From the NCBI GenBank assembly GCA_003476595.1, contig DMTU01000328.1, positions 6,739-12,999 of the forward strand: a stretch of DNA of 6,261 nt. The letters are read 5' to 3'. Shown here piece by piece: positions 1 to 5,519 of this stretch. Numbering within the stretch: position 1 is the first letter of the stretch; each line of letters starts with the position of its first letter. Made by a program: the position numbers and the translations under genes. The notes beneath the pieces were generated by a model that did no database searches, was not told where the DNA came from, and saw nothing but the letters and a program-made list of their open reading frames with translations. Source of the stretch: Acidimicrobiaceae bacterium. Its GTDB lineage: Bacteria; Actinomycetota; Acidimicrobiia; Acidimicrobiales; Salinilacustritrichaceae.

Positions 1-23
1 GGCACGGGCACGGGCACGGGCAC
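1..23. repeat. Hexanucleotide tandem repeat at window edge
   Basis: The + strand shows GGGCAC repeated three times (6-11, 12-17, 18-23), preceded by a fourth partial unit (1-5), so the array may continue beyond the window. Read on the minus strand, which is the direction of the MoxR gene ending at 31, it is GTGCCC repeated: four in-frame GTG codons alternating with proline codons. It may be the first codons of the next minus-strand gene (MoxR genes are usually followed by a DUF58 gene) or a slippage-prone spacer. The sequence ends before this can be decided. Confidence 0.8.
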
Positions 24-30
24 AGATCGA

Positions 31-1011
<981 letters not shown>

Positions 1012-1015
1012 CCGT

Positions 1016-1021
1016 CCTCCT
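1016..1021 (-). promoter_or_regulatory. Shine-Dalgarno of the MoxR gene
   Basis: AGGAGG on the minus strand is a full match to the anti-SD of 16S rRNA. It sits 4 nt before GTG 1011, slightly short but workable. It would lie inside the coding region if GTG 1044 were used, so it supports the shorter protein. Confidence 0.65.
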
Positions 1022-1074
1022 GGTCGTCTGGGTCGTCGTGGCACGGCCGATCCGGTGAACCCCGCCGCCTGCGC

Positions 1075-1080
1075 AGACTA
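1075..1080 (-). promoter_or_regulatory. Possible -10 element for the MoxR gene
   Basis: TAGTCT on the minus strand fits the actinobacterial TANNNT -10 pattern. It would start transcription near 1068, giving a leader of roughly 57 nt before GTG 1011. No good -35 is seen about 17 bp upstream. It is the best candidate in the divergent region but weak. Confidence 0.3.
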
Positions 1081-1096
1081 CGGCGCCCGGGTGCCG
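1081..1096. promoter_or_regulatory. Near-perfect 16-bp palindrome in divergent promoter region
   Basis: CGGCGCCCGGGTGCCG is self-complementary except for one G/T position pair (1085 with 1092). It lies directly between the possible -10 of the MoxR gene (1075-1080) and the -35 region of the ROK gene (about 1096-1101). A factor bound there could affect both promoters. In DNA this GC-rich such palindromes arise by chance fairly often, so operator function is only a suggestion. Confidence 0.3.
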
Positions 1097-1118
1097 GTCG
1101 GATGCTCGCGACCGTCCC

Positions 1119-1132
1119 TACCATCGCCCGCG
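1119..1132 (+). promoter_or_regulatory. Leaderless-type promoter of the ROK gene
   Basis: TACCAT (1119-1124) matches TANNNT and is followed by exactly 7 nt and then the GTG start at 1132. Transcription would therefore begin at or next to the first base of the start codon. No Shine-Dalgarno precedes GTG 1132, which agrees with a leaderless mRNA. A recognisable -35 is absent. Confidence 0.55.
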
Positions 1133-2016
1133 TGGCGACCCTCGCGATCGACATCGGCGGAACGAAGCTGGCTGCGGGCGTGGTCGACGCCGCCGGCACC
1201 CTGACCCACCGGGCCCAGCGGGCCACGGCCGCGGCCGGGGACGGCGAGGCGCTGTTCGCCGACCTGGTGGAGCTGGTCGCCGGCGTCCGGGGCGACGCTC
1301 GCGCCGCTGGCGTCGAGATCGAGGCGTGCGGCGTGGGCTGCGGTGGGCCGATGACCGCCGGTGGCGCGACCGTCTCGCCCCTGAACATCCCGGCGTGGCA
1401 GGCGTTCCCGCTGCGGGACCGCCTCGCCGAGCAGCTGGGCCTGGCGGTCGCCGTGGACAACGACGCCAAGGCCCTCGCCCTGGGCGAGGGCTGGCGGGGT
1501 GCGGCGGCGGGGGAGCAGGACTTCCTCGCCATGGTGGTGTCGACCGGCGTGGGCGGCGGGATCGTGAGCCGGGGCCGGTTGCTGGAGGGTGCGTCGGGCA
1601 ACGCCGGCCACGTCGGGCACGTCTTCGTGCTCGACGGCACCGACGCATGGGAACGGCACCCGGCCGGGTTGCTCGAGTCGGAGGCCAGCGGGACGGCCAT
1701 CGCTCGCCGCACGGGCGCACCCGCGGCCGACGCCGCCCCCGCGATCCGGACCCGGGCGGGCACGCTGGTGGGCCGGGCGGTCGCGTCGGTGGCCAACCTG
1801 CTCGACCTGCGCCTCGCCGTGGTCGCCGGGTCGGTCGCCCTCGGCTACGGCGAGCCCTTCTTCGCCGCCGCCCAGGCCGAGGTCGACCGCCTCTGCCACC
1901 TCGAGTTCTCCGCCGGCACCCGCGTCATCCCCGCCGGCCTCGGCGACGCAGGACCGCTCATCGGCGCCGCAGCGGTGTCGCTGCGGGCCCGGGGCGTCGA
2001 CATCGGCATCGTCTGA
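1132..2016 (+). CDS. ROK-family sugar kinase-like protein, zinc cysteines missing
   Basis: The product is a 294-residue ROK-family protein, the family of ATP-dependent glucokinases and other hexose/aminosugar kinases. The N-terminal phosphate loop D7-I-G-G-T-K12, the G-C-G-G-P segment, the catalytic N110-D111 in VDNDAKA, the second ATP loop STGVGGG and the C-terminal AGSVALG all fit. Unlike regulatory ROK proteins (NagC, Mlc) it has no N-terminal helix-turn-helix, so it is enzyme-like. Two features are odd. The sugar-contacting Glu of the usual GEIGH is His160 (GHVGH). The Cys-x-Cys-Gly-x-x-Gly-Cys zinc motif that should follow His163 is replaced by residues 171-181 with no cysteine, while the next Glu (E182) and the A-S-G after it remain. 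I chose GTG 1132 for its leaderless promoter and the conserved start of the fold. ATG 1102 would add 10 residues. The sugar substrate cannot be named. Confidence 0.85.
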   Translation: MATLAIDIGGTKLAAGVVDAAGTLTHRAQRATAAAGDGEALFADLVELVAGVRGDARAAGVEIEACGVGCGGPMTAGGATVSPLNIPAWQAFPLRDRLAEQLGLAVAVDNDAKALALGEGWRGAAAGEQDFLAMVVSTGVGGGIVSRGRLLEGASGNAGHVGHVFVLDGTDAWERHPAGLLESEASGTAIARRTGAPAADAAPAIRTRAGTLVGRAVASVANLLDLRLAVVAGSVALGYGEPFFAAAQAEVDRLCHLEFSAGTRVIPAGLGDAGPLIGAAAVSLRARGVDIGIV

Positions 2017-2040
2017 CCGCCGGTCCGCGCCGGGGTGGTC
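2015..2040 (+). terminator. Possible hairpin after the ROK gene
   Basis: The stop codon region can form a 7-bp stem (2015-2021 with 2034-2040, one G-U pair) with a 12-nt loop. There is no T-run after it, so it is at best a weak or Rho-assisted terminator, and it overlaps the upstream part of the next gene's promoter. Confidence 0.25.
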
Positions 2041-2044
2041 GTGG

Positions 2045-2058
2045 CAGACTCTCCGCCA
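2045..2058 (+). promoter_or_regulatory. Leaderless-type promoter of the acyl-CoA dehydrogenase gene
   Basis: CAGACT (2045-2050) differs from TANNNT only at its first base and stands exactly 7 nt before ATG 2058, the same geometry as at the ROK and mraZ genes. There is no Shine-Dalgarno before the ATG. A CCGGTC hexamer begins 38 nt before the start codon both here (2020) and at the ROK gene (1094); it may be chance. Confidence 0.45.
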
Positions 2059-3317
2059 TGCAGCCCACGTGGGGGACCGAGGCCGAGCAGTACCGCGAGA
2101 AGGTCCAGGCCTTCCTCGCCGAGCACCTCCCGGCCGACTGGAAGGGCATCGGCGCGCTGCCGCCGGACGAGGTCCACGAGTGGACCATGCGGTGGCGCCA
2201 GACGCTGTTCGACAACAACCTGCTCGCGCCGCGCTGGCCCACCGAGTACGGCGGGCCCGGCCTCACCGAGACCGAGACCGTGGTGCTGGCCGAGGAGTTC
2301 GCCAGGGCCGGCGTGCCCACCGGCGGCCCGAACGACGCCTTCAGCATCCAGATGGTGGGCAACACCATCCTGCAGTGGGGCACCGAGGAGCAGAAGCGGG
2401 AGTTCATCCCGAAGATCCTCAGCGGCGAGCACACCTGGTGCCAGGGGTACTCCGAGCCCAACGCCGGCTCCGACCTGGGCAACCTGGGCTGCCGGGCCAC
2501 CCTCGACGGCGAGGAGTGGGTGATCAACGGCCAGAAGATCTGGACCTCGGCCGGCCACCTCGCCGACTGGATCTTCGTGCTGGCCCGCACCGACGTCGAC
2601 GCGCCGAAGCACCGGGGCATCTCGTTCCTGCTCGTGCCGATGGACCAGCCCGGCGTCGAGGTCCGCCCGATCGAGATGATCAACGGCGACTCCGAGTTCA
2701 ACGAGGTGTTCTTCTCCGACGCCCGCTGCGCCAAGGAGAACGTGATCGGCGGCGTGAACAACGGCTGGGCGGTGGCCATGACCCTGCTCGGCTACGAGCG
2801 CGGCGACGCGGCAGCCACGTTCCCGGTGTCGTTCCGCATCGAGCTGGACCGCCTCACCGCGCTGGCCCGCGACCGGGGTCTGGACCGCGACCCGATCATC
2901 CGCCAGCGGCTGGCCCGGGCCCACAGCACCGTCGAGATCATGAAGTGGTCCGGGTGGCGCACGCTCACCGCGTACCTCTCCGGCGCGCACCCCGGCCCGG
3001 AGGCGGGCCTGTTCAAGCTGCAGTGGTCCGAGCACCACCGCCGGGTCACCGAGCTCGCCGTCGACATCCTCGGCGCCGACGCCCTGGTGCCGTCCGGGCG
3101 CGCCCCGGCCTCGAGCTTCCAGACCGACGACCCCGGCGCCCCCAACGACTCGGCGTCGTGGGTCGGCACGTTCCTCACCGCCCGGGCCGGCACCATCTAC
3201 GCCGGGTCCAGCGAGATCCAGCGCAACATCGTCGGCGAGATGGTCCTCGGCCTCCCCAAGGAGCCCCGACCCGAGGGGGCAGGAGCCTCGTGGAAGGCCC
3301 AGCAGCAGCGGAGCTGA
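2058..3317 (+). CDS. Acyl-CoA dehydrogenase family protein (FadE-like)
   Basis: The 419-residue product is a flavin (FAD) enzyme that introduces an alpha-beta double bond into an acyl-CoA, as in beta-oxidation or breakdown of branched or steroid side chains. It has the three-part family layout: N-terminal helices (about 1-125), a middle beta domain with the FAD/substrate signature YSEPNAGSDLG (131-141) and INGQKIWTS (156-164), and a C-terminal helical domain ending in Y381-A-G-S-S-E-I-Q-R. The position that carries the catalytic Glu in medium-chain enzymes is Ala382. The likely base is instead E247 in GYER, the location used by isovaleryl-CoA and long-chain dehydrogenases. It is the first gene of an overlapping chain; its 3' end overlaps the next start by 28 nt. 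The substrate is not predictable here, and no other beta-oxidation gene is in view. Confidence 0.93.
   Translation: MQPTWGTEAEQYREKVQAFLAEHLPADWKGIGALPPDEVHEWTMRWRQTLFDNNLLAPRWPTEYGGPGLTETETVVLAEEFARAGVPTGGPNDAFSIQMVGNTILQWGTEEQKREFIPKILSGEHTWCQGYSEPNAGSDLGNLGCRATLDGEEWVINGQKIWTSAGHLADWIFVLARTDVDAPKHRGISFLLVPMDQPGVEVRPIEMINGDSEFNEVFFSDARCAKENVIGGVNNGWAVAMTLLGYERGDAAATFPVSFRIELDRLTALARDRGLDRDPIIRQRLARAHSTVEIMKWSGWRTLTAYLSGAHPGPEAGLFKLQWSEHHRRVTELAVDILGADALVPSGRAPASSFQTDDPGAPNDSASWVGTFLTARAGTIYAGSSEIQRNIVGEMVLGLPKEPRPEGAGASWKAQQQRS
3281..3285 (+). promoter_or_regulatory. Shine-Dalgarno for the 107-residue protein
   Basis: AGGAG lies inside the end of the acyl-CoA dehydrogenase gene, 4 nt before GTG 3290. 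It supports reinitiation at that GTG. No other ATG or GTG start occurs in this frame before the conserved part of the protein. Confidence 0.45.
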
Positions 3318-3613
3318 CCGCGCCGGGCCGCCGCCGGACGGGCGCCGGAGCCGTCGCGGTCGCCATCGTCCGCCGGCCGCGCCTGTGGCCGGCTGCCGCC
3401 CGCCAGGCGCGGGTGCTCGTGCCCCCGGGGTGGTGGCGACGCCGCCCGTTCCTGCCCGTCCCGGACCGGGCCTGGCTCCGGTTCCGGATGACCACCGCCT
3501 ACGGCGACGCCGGCGCCGCCATCGACGTCGAGGACCTGCTCACCTGGCTGGCCTGGACGCAGACCACCCGCCCGGCGCCACCGCTCGGGAGCGGAGGGGC
3601 CGAGCTGCGATGA
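3290..3613 (+). CDS. Small basic Trp/Pro-rich protein of unknown function
   Basis: This 107-residue protein has no function I recognise, although it resembles a hypothetical family I associate with actinobacterial genomes. After a variable basic N-terminus (to about residue 22) comes a core with R-R-P-R-L-W-P, a P-P-G-W-W-R-R-R-P-F-L-P stretch, D-R-A-W-L-R-F-R and T-A-Y-G-D, ending in an acidic helix-like segment (VEDLLTWLAW). There is no signal peptide or clear membrane segment. Codon use is as GC3-rich as in the flanking genes, which supports real coding. It starts inside the acyl-CoA dehydrogenase gene (28-nt overlap) and its TGA overlaps the ATG of the HNH gene (ATGA). It is therefore co-translated with both and may work with the nuclease. 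Role unknown. Confidence 0.75.
   Translation: MEGPAAAELTAPGRRRTGAGAVAVAIVRRPRLWPAAARQARVLVPPGWWRRRPFLPVPDRAWLRFRMTTAYGDAGAAIDVEDLLTWLAWTQTTRPAPPLGSGGAELR
3593..3599 (+). promoter_or_regulatory. Shine-Dalgarno of the HNH gene
   Basis: GGAGGGG stands 10 nt before ATG 3610, slightly long but strong, and lies within the end of the preceding gene. It supports ATG 3610 over the upstream GTG starts in the same frame. Confidence 0.5.
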
Positions 3614-4122
3614 GCGGCCGGGCACTGGTGCTGAACGCCTCCTACGAGCCGCTGTCGGTGGTCTCGTCCCGGCGGGCCACCGTGCTCATGCTCGCCGAGA
3701 AGGCCGACCTCGTGTCCCCGTCCGGACTCCAGCTCCGCTCCGAGCACCTCGCCGTCGAGGTGCCCTCCGTCGTGCGCCTGCGCCACTTCGTGAAGGTCCC
3801 CTTCGCCCGTCGGGCCGCGCTCAACCGACGCGCCGTGTTCGCCCGCGACGGTGGTCGCTGCCAGTACTGCGGCGACTCCGCCGACTCCATCGACCACGTC
3901 GTGCCCCGCGCCAAGGGCGGCCCCCACACGTGGGAGAACGTCGTGGCCGCCTGCCGGCCCTGCAACGTGCGCAAGCGGGACCGCCTCCTGCAGGACACCT
4001 CGATGTCGCTGCGCTCCACGCCCCGAGCCCCCGCCGGCCACGCGTGGATCCTGGTGTCGGTCGGTGCGGTGCCCGACGACTGGCACCCGTACCTCGTGCT
4101 CGAGCCGGCACTGTCCGCGTGA
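3610..4122 (+). CDS. HNH endonuclease
   Basis: The 170-residue protein carries a complete zinc-ribbon HNH (McrA-like) nuclease domain. It has C84-x-x-C87, D95-H96 (first His of the motif, in DHVVPRAKGG), W108-E-N110 and C115-x-x-C118-N. The first 70 or so residues (ALVLNASYEPLSVVSSRRA onward) form the N-terminal part found in a widespread actinobacterial and cyanobacterial HNH family whose cellular role is not established. It is a chromosomal, operon-borne gene rather than part of a visible restriction or phage module; no methyltransferase, integrase or intron sequence is near it. Its start overlaps the stop of the small protein before it, and its stop overlaps the GTG of the next gene, both by 4 nt. 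A metal-dependent DNA-cutting or nicking activity is inferred from the intact motif. Confidence 0.92.
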   Translation: MSGRALVLNASYEPLSVVSSRRATVLMLAEKADLVSPSGLQLRSEHLAVEVPSVVRLRHFVKVPFARRAALNRRAVFARDGGRCQYCGDSADSIDHVVPRAKGGPHTWENVVAACRPCNVRKRDRLLQDTSMSLRSTPRAPAGHAWILVSVGAVPDDWHPYLVLEPALSA

Positions 4123-4775
4123 GCGGTTGGGCCGTCGAGCACCACCGGGGGTCCGCCGCCGAGCTGCACGCCCTCGAGGTGCCGGCCGACGCGACGCCGA
4201 GCGTGTGGGTGCTGGAGGCCACCGGGCCCGCCGTGGTCCTGGGCTCCACCCAGCGCGACGACGTGGTCGACGCGGACGCCGCCCGCGCCGCCGGCGTCGA
4301 GGTGGCCCGCCGGCGCAGCGGCGGGGGAGCGGTGTGGGTCGGGCCGGGCGACCCCCACTGGGTGGACGTGATCGTCCCGCGCGGGCACGAGCTGTGGACC
4401 GACGACGTCGGCCGGGCCTTCCTCCCCGTCGGGCGGGCGTGGCAGGACGCGCTCGCGTCGCTGGGGATCGAGGGCACCCACCTCCACGAGGACCGACTCG
4501 CCTGCGGCCCCCTCGGCGGCACCGTCTGCTTCGCCGGACGGGGACCGGGCGAGGTGCTGCTCGGCGAGGCCAAGGTCGTCGGCATCAGCCAGCGCCGCAC
4601 CCGGGCCGGCGCCCGCTTCCAGTGCGCGGTCCCCGTCCGCTGGGACCCGGCCCCCCTGGCCGCCCTGCTCCGGGACCGCCCGGACCCCGAGGCGCTCGCC
4701 GGGGTCGGCGCCGGCATCGGTGAGTCGATCAGCGTCGACCAGCTGGTCGACGCCCTCGTGACCGCCCTGGGCTGA
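4119..4775 (+). CDS. Lipoate-protein ligase / octanoyltransferase-like protein
   Basis: The 218-residue product belongs to the BPL/LplA/LipB superfamily, which attaches lipoyl, octanoyl or biotinyl groups to carrier domains such as those of 2-oxoacid dehydrogenases. It shows the R-R-x-S-G-G-G-A-V loop (R65-V72) and K152-V-V-G-I-S-Q-R-R, which matches the lipoate-ligase K-x-x-G-x-x-Q motif. Cys137, 15 residues before that lysine in VCFAGRGPGEV, falls where, from memory, the octanoyltransferase LipM has its catalytic cysteine. Ligase and transferase roles are therefore both open. It lacks the C-terminal accessory domain of E. coli LplA. The GTG start overlaps the HNH stop (GTGA) and has no strong Shine-Dalgarno, so it is probably translated by coupling. 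It ends the four-gene chain, and a long inverted repeat follows. Confidence 0.85.
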   Translation: MSGWAVEHHRGSAAELHALEVPADATPSVWVLEATGPAVVLGSTQRDDVVDADAARAAGVEVARRRSGGGAVWVGPGDPHWVDVIVPRGHELWTDDVGRAFLPVGRAWQDALASLGIEGTHLHEDRLACGPLGGTVCFAGRGPGEVLLGEAKVVGISQRRTRAGARFQCAVPVRWDPAPLAALLRDRPDPEALAGVGAGIGESISVDQLVDALVTALG

Positions 4776-4791
4776 GCGCGCAACCCGGAAA

Positions 4792-4851
4792 GAAACTGGC
4801 AGTGAGGTCGTCGCACACGGGCTTCCGTGCGACGAGATCACTGCCAGTTTC
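4792..4851. repeat. Long near-perfect inverted repeat (possible terminator or REP-like element)
   Basis: Outer arms 4792-4805 and 4838-4851 (GAAACTGGCAGTGA and its reverse complement) pair perfectly over 14 bp. After a 2x2 mismatch, inner arms 4808-4820 and 4825-4835 pair with only a 2-nt bulge around a GCTT loop. The RNA hairpin would be very stable and sits 16 nt after the lipoate ligase gene, which suits a transcription end before the mraZ promoter. No U-run follows on the + strand. On the minus strand the stem is followed by TTTCTTTCC-like sequence. The element's AT content is higher than that of flanking genes. A dispersed palindromic repeat is the main alternative. Confidence 0.75.
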
Positions 4852-4870
4852 CAACAGTCGCGACACAGCG

Positions 4871-4895
4871 GGTGGTGGATCGTGGCGCCAGGTGG
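4871..4895 (+). promoter_or_regulatory. Candidate MraZ operator (three GTGG boxes)
   Basis: Three five-base boxes, GGTGG (4871-4875), CGTGG (4881-4885) and GGTGG (4891-4895), share a GTGG core and are spaced exactly 10 bp apart with 5-bp spacers. Known MraZ sites are tandem repeats with TGGG or GTGG cores and 10-bp period (E. coli, Mycoplasma), and mraZ itself is the next gene. The boxes lie about 76-100 bp upstream of the predicted transcription start, not over it, which differs from the E. coli repressor arrangement. Confidence 0.6.
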
Positions 4896-4933
4896 TGCCG
4901 ATTCCCTTGCCAGTAACAATCTGCCCTGAGACG

Positions 4934-4963
4934 TTGACGTTCTTCCCTGTATAGACGTACTGT
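4934..4963 (+). promoter_or_regulatory. mraZ promoter, leaderless type
   Basis: A TTGACG -35 (4934-4939) and a TACTGT -10 (4958-4963) are separated by 18 bp in the most AT-rich patch of the window. The -10 is followed by 7 nt and then ATG 4971, so the mRNA would start at or beside the start codon. A tandem GACGTT pair (4930-4941) overlaps the -35. This is the strongest promoter match seen here. Confidence 0.7.
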
Positions 4964-4970
4964 GCCCTGC

Positions 4971-5492
4971 ATGGCGGAGACCGGAGCGACGACAACGGAG
5001 CGCAGTGGGGCGACAGCCCTGATGAGCCCTGATGCGTCCACGTCCGCTGCTCCGGTCCACGCCGCCTCCCAGTTCCGGGGCCGGGGCGAGTACGCGATCG
5101 ACGACAAGGGCCGGCTGACCCTGCCGGTCCAGATGCGCAAGGCCCTGCTCGGCGGTGGTTCCCTCGTGGTCCTCGACGGGCGCGCCGTCATCTGGGACGA
5201 GCCCACCTACCGCCGCGCCGTCGATCGGCTGAACGAGCGGGTCTCCGATGGAGAGCTCACCAGCACGCAGGTCCGCGGCTTCCTCTCGAGCACCCACCTC
5301 GTCTCGCCCGACGCCCAGGGTCGCATCGTCATCCCCCACGCCGTGCGCATCGAGGCCGGCCTGGAGCGCGACGTGCTCGTCCTCGGCGCCGGCCCCCGCA
5401 TCGAGATCGTCCCCGTCGGCGACGCCTCCCTCGACGCCGGCCTGACCGTGGACGACGCGGTCGTGACGGAGCTCGACCTTGCCCACTTCTGA
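4971..5492 (+). CDS. mraZ: Transcriptional regulator MraZ
   Basis: MraZ is a DNA-binding regulator of the dcw (division and cell wall) cluster and forms ring-like oligomers. The 173-residue product has the two SpoVT/AbrB-type domains of the family: the first with FRGRGEYAIDDKGRLTLP (35-52), the second with D114-A-Q-G-R118-IVIP. The family usually starts almost at the FRG motif and has about 143-150 residues. This one has about 33 extra residues, rich in Ala, Thr and Ser, ahead of it. ATG 4971 is supported by the leaderless promoter. An in-frame ATG at 5022 would shorten the extension to about 16 residues. rsmH follows, as in most bacteria. Autoregulation through the upstream GTGG boxes is likely. 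Confidence 0.95.
   Translation: MAETGATTTERSGATALMSPDASTSAAPVHAASQFRGRGEYAIDDKGRLTLPVQMRKALLGGGSLVVLDGRAVIWDEPTYRRAVDRLNERVSDGELTSTQVRGFLSSTHLVSPDAQGRIVIPHAVRIEAGLERDVLVLGAGPRIEIVPVGDASLDAGLTVDDAVVTELDLAHF
5015..5034 (+). repeat. Perfect 10-bp tandem duplication inside mraZ
   Basis: AGCCCTGATG occurs twice head to tail (5015-5024, 5025-5034) in the N-terminal extension of mraZ. Because 10 is not a multiple of 3, removing one copy would put ATG 4971 out of frame with the conserved MraZ domains. The first copy supplies the in-frame ATG at 5022. Confidence 0.9.
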
Positions 5493-5495
5493 CAT

Positions 5496-5515
5496 CCCAC
5501 CCACCACAGACCACC
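5496..5515 (-). promoter_or_regulatory. Second GTGG cluster, possible MraZ site before rsmH
   Basis: On the minus strand, starting just after the mraZ stop, the order is GGTGG, five bases, GGTGG, then GTGGG directly. The first two boxes have the same 10-bp spacing as the cluster before mraZ; the third does not keep it. On the + strand the same bases form a C-rich, G-poor stretch that could instead be a Rho-loading site. Support is weaker than for the upstream cluster. Confidence 0.3.
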
Positions 5516-5519
5516 GACC

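Noticed and set aside
1326..2057. Long upstream extension of the acyl-CoA dehydrogenase frame
   Set aside because: It overlaps the ROK gene and translates to Arg/Gly/Pro-rich sequence typical of a shadow frame.
1845..3038. 397-codon open frame on the minus strand
   Set aside because: It lies opposite the acyl-CoA dehydrogenase gene, whose full set of motifs shows the + strand is the coding one.
3610..4122. HNH gene as part of a restriction, intron or phage module
   Set aside because: No methyltransferase, integrase, intron or intein motifs, and no attachment-type repeats, flank it. Its base composition matches its neighbours.
4776..4970. tRNA or classic small RNA gene in the AT-richer gap
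   Set aside because: No cloverleaf or tRNA-like arms could be fitted. The inverted repeat, GTGG boxes and promoter account for the sequence.
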